Source: Bombardia bombarda (Eukaryota; Ascomycota; Sordariomycetes; Sordariales; Lasiosphaeriaceae). Taken from it: a stretch of DNA of 64,000 nt. Shown piece by piece: positions 24,932-37,299 of the stretch (within the stretch, counting starts at the first letter, position 1; every line of letters starts with the position of its first letter). The notes below the pieces were generated by a model. That model had not been told where the DNA came from. It searched no databases and saw only the letters and a program-made list of their open reading frames with translations. The stretch spans positions 310,001 to 374,000 of the forward strand of contig JAULSR010000008.1 in assembly GCA_030512295.1 (NCBI GenBank). The letters run 5' to 3'. Position numbers and translations under genes: made by a program.

Positions 24932-26730
24932 TGCCGACACAAAACGTGAAGAGTGACGAAGGCAAAGAGCAACGAGCACTATTTAACAGTCTCGACTTGT
25001 CGACTTCTTAGCTTTCACACTCGTGGGCAGCAGAATTGAAATATTGCAGCAACCTCTGGATATGCGGCCATGGGGCGGGTACGAGCATCAATCACCACAA
25101 GAATGGTGTCTGGTGGTGGACCTGTCAAACTGGGAGGTGCCAGGTTGACGTAGCTAGAGGTCGGCCCGCTGGAATTGGAGGTTCCAAGGTTCCAGGTTGG
25201 GGGCCAATCGAAGAATCGCTTTTCTCCAACACTTGCAGAGGTTGCACTAGGAAAGCCTAGGTCCCAGCACTGTGGTCACCTTGGCTCGCCACGGTTGGTG
25301 GACACTTGTCAGATTGAAAGGTTATTGAACTTGACACATGTCCATTAAAACCTAACTTGTGAAGCTGGACGTTGAAATTAATTGCAAACGGCGTAGGCAG
25401 ATACGGTGGTGCATTTTACCAAGGTCAAATAAGTGAGGAGGCAGGCATCGTTCAAGCGTGTTGCCGTATTCTTAGATGTTAAACGTTGAGAGGTGGAAGA
25501 GATGTGTATGGCATGTTGTGGGGGCAGACCCACGTCATTTCTAGGCGTCTTGGCGGCAGTCGTTGCTTCCTCGCAAAAGTTACGATAGCCTTTCTTGCAT
25601 TGTACTCTGCTTGTAAACATTTAAGATACCGGGCATAGAAAAAATAGTGCAGTGTCCTATCATTTTTGTCTTCTCTCTGTCTGCATTTCTCTCATCATCC
25701 CATGTGGGCTCTTGCACGGTGCTGAACGCAAGGGATACCAGTTCTTGTTATAGGCTCTGTTTTCTGGATATAGGACACTGCAGACATTTCATTTCCTTTG
25801 CAAGGTTCGCGCGTGCTGAGATTATCGCGTTCGTGACATGATCGATACGTGTTCATCACACTTTGGTTAGCGTTAACATTGTCTTATGCTTGAGGATGTA
25901 GTTAATGGGTTTCCTGTACAGCGCAAACTGTCAAATACACTTCAATGCAATCATGGCTCTGCTGTTAGTGTACCTCAAGAGATCGATCAACAAAAACCCG
26001 TCGTGAAATCTGGTGAGCGATCTGATGACGGATCTGATCTCCATGTTTGCCATGTAACATTTGCATGGCCTGGATGCATGGGCAAGGGGGATGGGGGGTT
26101 CGAGTGTAACCGTTTTGGAGTTTCTCGCTAGCGGCCCTAGCGACCTAGTGTAGTAGGGCGTTGCTACAGCAAAGGGTAAGAGCCGCCGACCGAACCAATC
26201 ACAGGCCCTAGCACTGTTTACAAAAAACGCGAGCACCGTCCCTAGCCCCAAAAGGCGCTTCCCGACAGAGACAGACGATCGCCGAACGCTGAGAGAGTCC
26301 CAATGCGCCGTTGTGATGGTTTATTGACTGTCTTGTTATCTTTGCATCACCCCAGCCGCCATCTCGACCCCCGATCCTCGACAACAAACGCACATCTCCA
26401 CGAGCAGCCGATCGCGTCAACAGCGACAAACAAAGTCTGCGACAACGTAACAAGGTAGTAATCAGTCAATTAATCGGTCAATACGGTACCTTGATCAATC
26501 GAGCAATCTTACCCCACCATCACCGCCATTACGACCAATATTACCAAACAGTCAACACCACCAGTATCGATTCTTGAAAACTTTACTAAATAGCATCGCC
26601 AACCTTTTTTTGCCCGTGCCCTATGGCAGCGACATAGCGCAATCCCCCAGGCACACCACCAGCACACCAGGAACAACACATAGCGCCCCTCACCACCGAT
26701 CGATTGCCCTGCAGCGGCCACGTCGAAAAA
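24932..26730. promoter_or_regulatory. Divergent intergenic region PP2C/NUD1
   Basis: About 1.8 kb between two divergent starts, holding both promoters and leaders. The part from about 26300 to 26730 (ACGA/CCACCA-rich) probably is the NUD1 leader. A CCTAGG motif lies at 25255-25261. No coding region is supported. Confidence 0.6.
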
Positions 26731-29700
26731 ATGGGACACGCCTGGTTGGACTCCCTCTCAGAGGATTGGGTGTCCCACCATGGGTCAGCCGACGCGTCCT
26801 TTGCCGAGCCCGAGCCTGCAGCTTCTGCTTCTTCTTCTGCTTCTGTCCAGGACAACGACGAGGTAAAGCCAGCCAAAACCACAGCCTCTGCCGCCGCCTC
26901 TTCTCCCTCCCACCCTCCGACTGCCATTAGCCGTATACCGCGATTGACCCATGGCGATAAGAAGAGCCAGCTCTCTGTAAACGACAACAGCAGCAAGATC
27001 CTCGGCGAACGAAGCGTCAACGAGATCATGTCGCCTGGATCCCGGCGGTTTCCCTCCAAACTCTCCCAAGAGATCACACAACCACTTGCTGCGCCTAAGC
27101 GCAACCGGTCTGGCCGCTCATTGTCGACGGCATCGTCGTCCAATTCGGTCGTACACAATACCGTTAACCACAAATCTACGAACTCATCCCCGGGCAAGAA
27201 GCGGGGCGACACCCCGGAGTGGAAGAGGCGCCTTGTTTATGGCGACCTGTCGTACGGAGAACATCGCGATCTGTTCACTTCTGCGGGCATTGGACTGGCG
27301 AACATGTTCAAGCCCCCTCCACCGGCACCCGAAGCACCGGCAGCTGGAGCCGCCCATGACGAATCCTACGAGGAAAGCTCAGTAGCACATCACGAAGTCA
27401 CCCTGCCATCAAGCCCGCCACCCTATCACAGAGACCCGTCGACAGTCGAGATACTCGTCGATGAGTCTGTACAGTCATTGCCGCAACTGCAACAGGAGAG
27501 GAGGACGCGGCGGACATCATTGCGCTATCGCCGGGCCAACGACTCTGCCGTCTCTAGTAACGATTCGTATCCGAGTCAGCCTCAAGATAGCTCGTCCCAA
27601 GAAGTCTCTACAACCGAGAAAACCGGAATGTCGGGTTCCCAACAAGGTGATGGAGACAAAACGGAGTCGCGCAAAGTTAGCGGCCAGAGCGATGTCCGGA
27701 ACGAGGCCTTGAGTCCCATTCTGATCCAGCGTCGTCAGGCCAGCAATGGCAAGACAGGCTATGCCCCGGCCGATCTTCCCCCCGATGAGCTGCGCAAGCG
27801 GCTTCAGAAGCTCCGCCGGAACCAGATGCTCCTCGCAACTGATTCCAGCAGCGGCGGCTCGGATAACAAGGCACAGAATGCCGAGGCCACAGTGGACTAT
27901 GAGGGCCTGGGAGGGTTTATCAACACCCAGCGAGGAGGACGCTCGCGCGAGGGATCATTCCAAAACCACATGTTGAGTTCTGGCCTCAACGACACCTCGG
28001 AGCTCCACCCTGAAGAGTCTCTCCAGGCTAGCACGCCAAAGCAGTTTCCCACCATCAGGTTGGAGCGCTGGGATGACACGGAGGAGTTTCCTATTGAGAG
28101 TCCAGATATTCCTCGTGTGCCGGATCCCAGCCCGGACAAGAGGCCGGTTCCAGCGCTGCAGCACAAGAGCTCGGGCAGTCCGCTGAAGTTGTTTCAGCCC
28201 TACGACACGTTTACCAACCAGACCCTTCTTCGGCGGTTGAGTCAGTTCAATGGAGAGCCAGTCGATGACTCCCCATCGCAGGCGCGCCAACAGACGGACG
28301 AGTCATTTGTTTCTACTGCAGACATTTCACAGAACGACGCCGACCAATCACACCTGTCACCACCCCGGTCGCCGACACGCCGGGATCGTAGAGAGAAGCA
28401 TCGCCAATCATATACGCCGTTGAGCAGGTTTGGCGCTGGCGAGCTTGACGGGTATGCATTCAGCGATGACTTTTCGTATGACTTGAATGGCACGTTGGGA
28501 CTTGATGCGGACAAGGAGAATTGCGGACCGGATGAGAGCTCGATGCAGCTGCCTCGTGCACCACTGGCCTTCACTCTTGACCGCGAATCGTCTCCCTCTG
28601 AAGAGGAGGAGCTGATGGTGCGTCGAAGCCGACAGAAGTCGATGAATTCTGTCTTGTCGAGACGCTCGGGCAGGAGTGAGATGGCTGGTGGTGGCGGCGG
28701 CGCAAGGAGCGAGACGCGGGCGTCTATGCATAATGCTGCTGCTGCTGCTGCTGTGCTGTCCACGCCGCAGCGGAGGGATACGTCGGAGTTCAAGCGGCCA
28801 CGCACATCTCCCTCCAAGGATCCGACGCCGAAGCGACGCAGGACTCTTCATAAATCGGATATTGGCTATGATATGGAGGAGCAGTATCAGATTGATTCTG
28901 TTCAGCTTTCCCACCAGCAGATGCAGTCTATTATTACCAAGCAGCTGAAGGAGTCGCAAAATAGCGAGCAGCTTCAGTTGACGCATCCTGCTATGGTTGC
29001 GACTGGTGGGGTGGCCAGACCGCGCACTCCTACTCCAAGCCAGAGGTTGTTGGGATACCGTGGGAGGGTGCCTGTTGAGGGAGGAAGGTCGCCTGGGCGG
29101 TCTCTTGGGAGGTCTATCGGACACGCACAGCCCTCTCCTCGGGCGCCGGGGGCGAAGGCGGATAGTGACCGCAAGCCGTCTATTCGGACTGAGGACTTTA
29201 TCAACGAAGCCAACAAGATCATGGCTATGATTCGCAGCAAGGCTGGCCTAGCTAGCGGCCTGGCCAGCCTAGAAGAGTCTGATGCCGAGAATGCGGGCCA
29301 GCAGCGGTATCCCGACCCGGAGAGCTCGTATCAGGAATCGACACAGGAGCCTTTCTCGCGCCCGCCCAGTCGTGAGGGTCGCGCACCGATCACGCACATG
29401 TCTGCGAGACAGGAGGACCCGGAGCTGGCTGAGCGGCTGAAGAAGTACGAGGAGGCCAGCGATATGGGTGATATCGGGGCGTCGATGCGCTCTGTGCGAC
29501 TTGGTCAACAGCAGCAGCAACAACATCAAGGCTTCAGCAGCGACCAGCCGCATTTCATTGAGGAAGGCGAAGAGGTCATCAGCGATCCCCCGAATATTCG
29601 CATCTCTCGGAACCCAGAGCGATATTCCACGGAGGGCTCCAATTACGATGGAGTGCCTTCTCATGGATCGGGCGGCTCTTCAGGTAATTATACGGGCAGG

Positions 29701-32426
29701 TCGATCCCTACTACGTCTTCGAGAGGATCACAGTCGAGGGGCGTGGTTCTGCCCCAGCATGTGGAGCACGTTCTCAAGGATCAGGTTGGCAACATGGTTC
29801 TGGACAGAAATCGTAACATCTGGATCAAGACAAAACAGCCAGCGGTGCCGCTACAGAATCATGCGCTTGAGAGAGCCGCTGCAGCTGCTGCACCGGCCAG
29901 AGGAAGACATCCTGCTTCAGAGGCGAGCGAGGATGATATTTTTGCCGACATTCCTGACCTATCGGTCGATATGACGATGGAGATGCAAAATCTCGCTGCG
30001 GCGAGACGGGAGCTGGCGATTAGGGAGGAGGCAGCTGCCGCCGCCCGATTGGACGACCACGATGATGCAACCGCATCAGGCTCTGGATCCTCGCCAAACG
30101 AAACGTTCGAATCATATGATGCTGAATTTTCGTCGATTCGAAAATCCGAGGTGATGAGGGTGATCAAATCTCCCAGCCACCCATCCCAGCCCCAGCAGTA
30201 CAACAATTCACAGGGGACCTTGTCCAACTCCACCCCCGCCAAGCCAGCAGCAACAGAAGCGCGCCAGCACCGCGATGTTAGCGCACCACCACCGCTTCCT
30301 AGCGACGACGAAACTGTCGAGCATGAGATAGGAATTCACGAAGACCGCAATAACCAGCACCACCACAATCGCCAGAAAAGATTGTCGGCATATTCGACAC
30401 GGCGCAGGAACTTAACGATCAGTTTTACGAGCCCGCTCGCGTCGATCATTCACGACATGGCGGAATTTGCCGCGTTTGAGGACGTGCTGGACGATGACGA
30501 CGATCAGCCCAGCTTGTTTGACGAGGATTTCTCGCGCGACTCGATTAAACGGGGCCGGCGCGTCGCGTCGCAATTGCACAAACACCAGCAGCAGCAGCAG
30601 CAGCAGCAGCAACAACACAGGAATGCGTCTTCGAGATCGCGCAGTGATTCGCGTGGTGCCAGTGCCGGCAGTGGCAATGCGCTGCCGCAGCGACATTTGT
30701 CGGTCAGAGGCCAGAAATTTGTTGCGCGGCCGATTTCGCGGATTGATGAACGGGATGAAGAGTCTGTGGTGGATAGGATTAGGAATCAACACCTGCAGCA
30801 TCAGCAACAGCAGTCGTCAGCCGCGAATATGGAGCTCAGCGTCATTGCCGATAATAGCGTCTTGAGCAGTCGCGACGAGGATAGCAGCGGGCTCGAGCGC
30901 GAGCAGCTACAGCAGCAACAGCAGCAGCAGCGACAGACGAGTCTGAGCTTTGTGGTGACGCCTGCGCGGCCGAGGGACTGCTCGGTCGGGGAGGTTGGCG
31001 ACGCCGCGCCGCTCATCAGCCAGTACGTGGGCACGTTCTCGCTCAGCCCGCTGTCGGAGTTTACGATACACCACGGGGCCGGGGGCGACGAGACGCTGCC
31101 GCTCGAGGCGAGCTATGTTGTCGGCAACCACCGGCTGGTCACGGGCGATCACTCTAAGCGGGTGATGTCGATGAACATGCGGGTGCTGGTGGAGAAGCTG
31201 GCCGAGGTGGAGCCGTTTGAGCCGTACTGGGAGGACATGAAGGAGCTGGAGCTGCGCGGGAGGCGGCTGGGGAGCCTGCATGCCCTGGACGAGTTTTGCG
31301 GCCAGCTCGAGAGCCTGGACGTCTCGGGGAATGACATCCGGAATCTCAGCGGCATCCCGGGGTCGGTGAGGCAGCTGAAGCTGGTGGGCAATCGGCTGTC
31401 GAGCCTGACGAGCTGGGGCCATCTGATGAACCTGCAGTATGTGGATATCTCGGGCAATGGGCTGACGAGCCTGTCGGCCTTCAAGCATCTGGTGCATTTG
31501 CGGAGTCTGAGGGCCGACGACAATGAGATTGAGAGCCTGGATGGGATCAAGTTTCATGACGGGCTGCAGAGCCTGAGGGCGAGGGGGAACAGGATTGGGG
31601 AGATTGACTTTTGTCGGAATGGGCTGGGGAGGCTGACGGAGTTGGATTTGAAGGGGAATGTGATTGGGAGGGTCAGGGGGCTGGGGGGGCTGGGGGCTCT
31701 GAGTTCGTTGAATCTGGAGGGGAATTTGTTGGAGGGGTTTATGGTTGGTGGTGGTGGTGGTGGTGGAAGGAATGAAGGGGAGGATGGGGATGGGGATGGG
31801 GAGGAGGAGGAGGAGGAGGAGGCACCGTTGTTGGCGTTGAGGCATCTGAGGTTGGATGATAATATGATAAGGGAGATTGATCTGGGCAAGATGCCGCATG
31901 TACGACTAGTACATGCGGATCGGAACAGGATTGTAAGGGTGGGGGGTCTGTCGAGGGCGAGGAGGATTGATAGTCTGTCGTTGCGGGAGCAGAGGGGGGA
32001 GAAGGGGTTGGACGTGAGGGATCTGCTTTCGAGGGCTTATGAGGTCCGGAAGCTGTATCTCTCGGGGAATTTCTTTGGTGGCGGCGGGGAGAAGGGGGAG
32101 GGGGAGGGGGAGTTTGCGCCGAGCGTGGATTTCTTGAACCTGCAGTTGCTGGAGGTGGCCAACTGCGGGTTGAGGGAGTTGCCGGAGGATTTGGGGCTGA
32201 TGATGCCGAATCTGAGGGTGCTCAATGTCAACATGAACGCGCTGACGGATCTGACGCCGCTGAGGGGGGTGCCGAGGCTGAAGAGGCTGCTGGCGTCGGG
32301 GAACAGGCTGGCGGACGCGGCGGCGCTGGTGGAGACGCTGGGGGGGTTCAAGTGTCTTGGGGTTGTGGATGTGCGGGACAATCCGGTGACGCAGGGGTTT
32401 TATGCGCCTGGTGTTGTTGGGTTGGT

Positions 32427-32460
<34 letters not shown>

Positions 32461-33051
32461 AAGGGGGAGTATAGAAGACAAGAACAGCGGAGGGGGTTGT
32501 ATGTGAGGAGGAGGGGAGGTGAGGATGAGGATGGGGATGCTATGGGGAGGAGGCAGTTGTTGTTTGGGGATGAGAAGGGTCTGGATGTCGTGGAAGTGGG
32601 GAGTGGGAGCGGTGCGGATCCGTTTGCGCTGCCGGACCAGGATGGCGAGAGGGATGCGCTATACTCGAGCCGGCTGGACCTGGAGACGCGCATGCGGAGG
32701 AGGCTGCATGAGAAGATGGTTGGGGAGTCGTGTGGCCGGCTGAAGAAGCTCGACGGGCTGTCTTTGCGGGGCAGGCGTGGGAAGGGAGAGGTGAGGGACG
32801 CGGTGTGGAAGGCGCTTGTTGAGGGAGGGTTCGTTGTCCCTGTTGGTGAGGAGGTTGGAAGTGGTGGTGGTGGTGATGTGGTTGGGGATGGTACCACTAC
32901 TACTGCTACTGCTGTTGAGGATGGGGAGGGTGAAGTTCATAGGGTGGATGAAGTGGAGGAGGAGGATGTTGGTGAGGGCAGTGTGATCCATCACCATCAG
33001 CATGAGGAGGTCTCTGCGAGGTGGCCGGCTGAGGATAGCTTTGGTGGTTGA
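26731..33051 (+). CDS. Septation initiation network LRR scaffold, Nud1/Cdc11-like
   Basis: Spindle-pole-body scaffold for the mitotic exit/septation initiation network. One uninterrupted exon of 2106 residues. ATG 26731 gives MGHAWLDSLSEDWVS, the conserved N-terminus of fungal Cdc11/Nud1 proteins; the upstream in-frame triplet at 26704 is TTG. Residues 1-1470 are mainly disordered, Ser/Pro/Arg-rich, with many possible CDK-type SP/TP sites. Leucine-rich repeats of the LxxLxLxxN type occupy about 1500-1885 (LESLDVSGNDI, LQYVDISGNGL, LRSLRADDNEI, LRVLNVNMNAL). PolyQ tracts occur at nt 30586-30615, 30905-30940 and 32428-32460, the last immediately after the LRR domain. The C-terminus has RLHEKMVGESCGRLKKLDGL followed by acidic residues. 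Function is inferred from family; the LRR scaffold assignment is strong. Confidence 0.88.
30586..30615 (+). repeat. CAG/CAA trinucleotide tract encoding polyQ
   Basis: Mostly perfect CAG units ending in CAA, inside the NUD1-like gene and preceded by His-rich codons. Encodes about ten glutamines. Confidence 0.9.
32428..32460 (+). repeat. Perfect (CAG)10CAA tract encoding polyQ
   Basis: Ten uninterrupted CAG triplets then CAA, encoding about eleven Gln directly C-terminal to the LRR domain of the NUD1-like protein. Pure repeats of this length are usually length-variable. Confidence 0.92.
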
Positions 33052-34759
33052 GAGTGTTCTTTTTTATACATGTCGGGTTTAAGGTGTTTTTTCTCTCACT
33101 CTGGCTGTCGGTCGGCTCCCTCTTCTTTCTGGTTGGGAAACAAGAAAATGGAATTTGGTGGATTTCCCTGTCCTGGATGGGAGAGGACGAACCGGGTTTC
33201 GTGAGGCTTGGATGGATGGGTTGGTTGGCTGGGTATCAGGTTAATGGGCAATATCAGATGTGTGTGTGTGTTTACTTGGGCATACGTTGTGTTAAGATTT
33301 CTATTGTATGATTACGATCATGGTTGGATCATGGTATTCTTGGTATTGTTATTATTGTTGCGTGCTGTATTACATGCATGGTAGCGATGGATGGGCGAGG
33401 AAGCTAGGGGTTAGCAAAGCATTAATGACGATCATGAATGATAAACTTGGTTAATACTATGATTGTTGGTCTTGGTATTTTCCTCTTTCTGTATGCGGGT
33501 GATAATTGCTGTGTCTTGTTTTTGTTGTTGTGGTCTTTTTCACTGTTGAACTGGTTTGTTCAATAAGTGATGGTGATTTGAGGGAGAGTTGTATCTCGAC
33601 TCGAGATAACATGGAAGACTTGCAACGAGAAAGATGATTTGATCACGATGTTTATTTGTTTTTGTTTGTTCATGTCTCAGGTTGAAAGTGTGTAGTGCTG
33701 TAATTGGATCGTTTCTTTACATCGGATCATGTGGACTGACCCGTCATCGCGTCCTGCTGCCAGGTGTTGTTTTCCGGCCAGTACCAAGGCCAGGCATACC
33801 ACAACGTTCACCCATGACACTATCCAATTGTATATCTATCTATCTTTTTCTACGAGGTACGAGGCACATTGTGATCGTACTCACACTGCCCCGGCAGAAC
33901 CAAGTCGGTTGGTACGAGGCTCTTTAGAAAGAGGTGGATGATGTGAGATCTAGATAGCTCAGCCTCCTAGGCTACCTAGTGTAGATAAAGAATACGGGGG
34001 AACGAAAGCCCCGATTCTAGCCCCGGTTACCTGCCTGTGACACTACCGAGGTAGGCAGGGACTTGGCAATGCCTCCATTCATAGGCATACCTCAGTCAGA
34101 GCCTCAGTCAGAGCACTACTGCAAAGCATTACTCTTGTTTCAAGGCATACAGTAACAGACTCATTGTTTACTAGCCACCATGTCAGATATTTCACCGAAA
34201 GATTTTTGTCTCAGCAACACCACCGTGATTTCACTTGACCTGTGCCCGATTGTAATAATCTGTCTATGACGAGTTTGGTATAATCTTGATCGCCTGCTGT
34301 GGTAATTATGGCCCCTTTTGCTTGAACTCCTTTCCATCTCCCATTTTCATCCACTTTGCATTCGCAGTGGCAAAGGGAAAACAAGCAGGTCAAGAGCGTT
34401 TTCTCTGTCATGAAGAAAGTAATCGCAAAAGAGCCACAAAAAAAAAAATAGTGTAGTAAACATCGGTGAGAAGAGAAGATAATAAAGCAGCGCAAAACCT
34501 CTCCACCCACCCCTGATTTCCCATATTGCGAGTATCGTTCTGTAAAGTAAAGTGTCTTGATCCCCCAAACCTAAGGTAAGACAGACTGGACATGATATTA
34601 TGTCCGTCCATGTCGTAATACCAATAGAGGCTTAGGTAGCTCCCACCAGTAAAAGAAAAGGAAAAACGAGCCCCTGCTGGAGCCCAGAACCACAACCCAA
34701 TGGAACACACTCCATGTAATCACATCCGACCCTCACCGCCGCACCGGTAAGTCCGGTCC
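33052..34759. other. Convergent 3' intergenic region NUD1/vWA gene
   Basis: This is 1.7 kb between convergent 3' ends. It is A+T-richer than the genes. A CCTAGG-like motif cluster lies at about 33966-33980. I see no gene. Confidence 0.6.
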
Positions 34760-35872
34760 TCACGGCGCCAAATGTCCCGGCCGTCTCCTCGACTCGCCGC
34801 TCGCCCGCCGGCGATCCAGCCGCTTGACCACGGCGCCCAGCACAACCTTCAAAATCGCATCCCCACTGAGCGCCTTCCGCTCACCATCCCTCCCGCTCCA
34901 CGTAACCGTGTCCACCATGTCCCTGCACCCGTCGCCGTGCCTGGCCAAGTCGTCATCCAGCGTCTCGAGCGCCTGCTTCGCGCCCCTCTCATTGCCGACC
35001 TGGAAGAACTGAATGCCGACCTGGAACGGCGGCGCCTCGAGCGCGTCCAGCTTCTTGGCGACGCTGATGATCACGCTCTCGGGGTCGTCGGTCGCGGACC
35101 CGTCGGTGATGACAATCATGTTGACCGGCTTGACGCCCGAGTTGTCGGGGTCGCCCGTGCGCTTGACCGCGGCCTCGTACTCCCTGAGGTACGGCTTCAG
35201 GATGGCGTTGATGCGCTCGCCGGTCGGGGTGGCGCCGGTGGGCAGGACGCGCAGGAAGAGGTCGTCGACCTGCTGGGCGGTGCGGATGTTGCAGAAGCCG
35301 CTGGTGTCGCGCGGGCCGACGCGGTTCTTGCAGTTGAGGAAGAAGACGTCGATGCCGTCGGCGTCGTGGGCGGCGCAGATGGGCGTGATGGCGGCGAGGC
35401 AGCCGCGGACCTCGGCCCAGGACTCGCCGCGCATCGAGGAGCTGTCGTCGATGAGGAAGACGGTGTCGAAGCTGGAGAGGAAGGCGTAGGGGTCCTCGGG
35501 GGTGGAGAGGGAGGCGGCTGAGATGACGGAGGGCACGGGGGAGGGGTTGCGCTGGTAGGGGTTGACGGCGGGGTTGGAGACGGCGATGGCGGGGGCGGGG
35601 GCGGGGGCGGGGGTCGGGTTTGTGGTGGCGAAGGGGTTGGTGACGGCGTCGTTGTAGGAGGGCGGCGAGGGGGCGTCCCTGCTGCCGCCGGCGGTTGATC
35701 CTGCTGCGCCGGGGACGGACGGGCCGGCCGGGGTGGGGGCGAGTTTGTCGCGGGGGGTCGGCGGCGGGATGGTGGGCTGCTCAGATTTGCTGCCGCCGGA
35801 TTTGTTCTTGGACGACAGCTTGTCCCGGATGGAGCCGAAGATGGATCGGCTGGGCTTCCCGCTGGACGACAT
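34760..35872 (-). CDS. von Willebrand factor A-domain protein (cytosolic, fungal)
   Basis: Single exon, 370 residues from ATG 35872 (MSSSGKPSRSIFGSIRDKL). A further in-frame ATG at 35983 would add 37 residues rich in His and Thr that look like leader, so the downstream start is preferred. The first ~125 residues are disordered (Ser/Pro/Ala). A vWA fold follows: FDTVFLIDDSSSMRG (about residue 135-148) contains the MIDAS motif DxSxS, and VNMIVITDGSATDDPE supplies the later MIDAS Asp. PFQVGIQFFQVGNE and the YRDMVDTVTW-type end are common in fungal cytosolic vWA proteins. No signal peptide or membrane segment is seen. The specific role is unknown; the family is often annotated only by its domain. 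Confidence 0.85.
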   Translation of the reverse strand: MSSSGKPSRSIFGSIRDKLSSKNKSGGSKSEQPTIPPPTPRDKLAPTPAGPSVPGAAGSTAGGSRDAPSPPSYNDAVTNPFATTNPTPAPAPAPAIAVSNPAVNPYQRNPSPVPSVISAASLSTPEDPYAFLSSFDTVFLIDDSSSMRGESWAEVRGCLAAITPICAAHDADGIDVFFLNCKNRVGPRDTSGFCNIRTAQQVDDLFLRVLPTGATPTGERINAILKPYLREYEAAVKRTGDPDNSGVKPVNMIVITDGSATDDPESVIISVAKKLDALEAPPFQVGIQFFQVGNERGAKQALETLDDDLARHGDGCRDMVDTVTWSGRDGERKALSGDAILKVVLGAVVKRLDRRRASGESRRRPGHLAP

Positions 35873-37257
35873 GTTGGCGGTGGCAGTCGTGTGGGTGGGA
35901 GAAATTGTGATGTGGTTGCGATTGTGGTGGTCGCGACCGCGGTGAAAGCTGGTTGTAGAGTGTAGGAAGAATTCCGTGGCCATGAGAATGGCCTGTGTGG
36001 TGGTAAGTCAAGGGACTTAGGTATTTAAGAGGTACATGTACCTGTGACTGGATTGCGGGGAATGCTGTAAAAGTGCAGCAAACTGAGGTAGGTACCTAGG
36101 TCTAAGGCGCGGTTGACTGTTGCTGTTGTTTGGCAGGTGCGGTTTACACAGTACTCGCACTCCAAGTCAATTGGCGGGGCGTAGCTGCCTTGTTGTGAAG
36201 TGTGATCCAATGATTGTTTGGGTGAATTGATGGTGATGCGGCAACAACACATGGACCAAAACAAACACGGTTCTCAATTATTATTATATTAATATATCGC
36301 GTCGCCACTCCCTTCTGTCTAAGGCAAATTCGCCATTCGCCATGCCTCGGATCTACCAAAACAAAGATATGCAGCCTTGTTGAGTGCCTGACGAGGCCTT
36401 GCGCGCGAGGCTTAGAGTTCGGGAGTGAAATGAACAGAGACCTTCAGTTGGGTAAAGGTTGTTGTCAAATTACCACCACTACAAAGACTTACAAGTCACG
36501 AGTTGGGGCCACAGCCGCGCCCCAGTGTGACTGTTACTGATGCCACCAAAAACAAGGCAGCTCACTAACGCGAACTGTCTAAGTGGCTCCAAAGTGATTG
36601 GGGCTGAGTTTACTGTTTGCACCTACAAACTAGGTGATGTTGCACTGCCTCACTGCCCGTACTCAGCCCTGGTCTCGTCACCAAGTTCGCGAATGGTTCC
36701 AATGTTCGGCAGATGCCATTTCGCCCCTGCCTCTGAATTACAACTCCATTGCGCCGGTGCCTGCAGCACATGAGCCTCACACCGGCGGGTTTCATGATAT
36801 GATGTGCTTGGAGGGCGTCAACGGATACAGGCCATGCCCTTTGCTTGTGTTGAACTTGAGCAGTTCAAACTCAACCTCACGGTCAGCCACTGGGCATGGC
36901 CTCACGAGGTTTCTTTGGGATTTATGGGATGGCTACTCGAACCGTCGAACCACAAGCTAGGTATGGTCTGAACGCGGCCACTGTAATCGGCCGCCTTGGC
37001 AGGGCGATGGCCCATGGCTACGGCCCGTCGGCGTCAACACCCCTTATCCATGGAAATTGGAAACAACAAAAAACCGGTGGGGGTGCATTTTCTGGCTGCG
37101 CCTTATAAAACATCGGCTTAATTCGCGCCGGGCTAAGATTGCCATGGACTCCATCTCGTGTTGTTGTTGTTGGTGTTGTTGTTGTTGTTGTTGTTGGTGT
37201 TGTTGTTGTTGGTGTTGTTGTTGTTGGTGTTGTTGTTGTTGGTGTTGTTGTTGTTGG

Positions 37258-37299
<42 letters not shown>

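Noticed and set aside
30907..32481. Minus-strand frames (330 and 191 codons) over the NUD1-like LRR region
   Set aside because: Pro/Leu/Gln-rich antisense of leucine-rich repeats; no plausible gene features.
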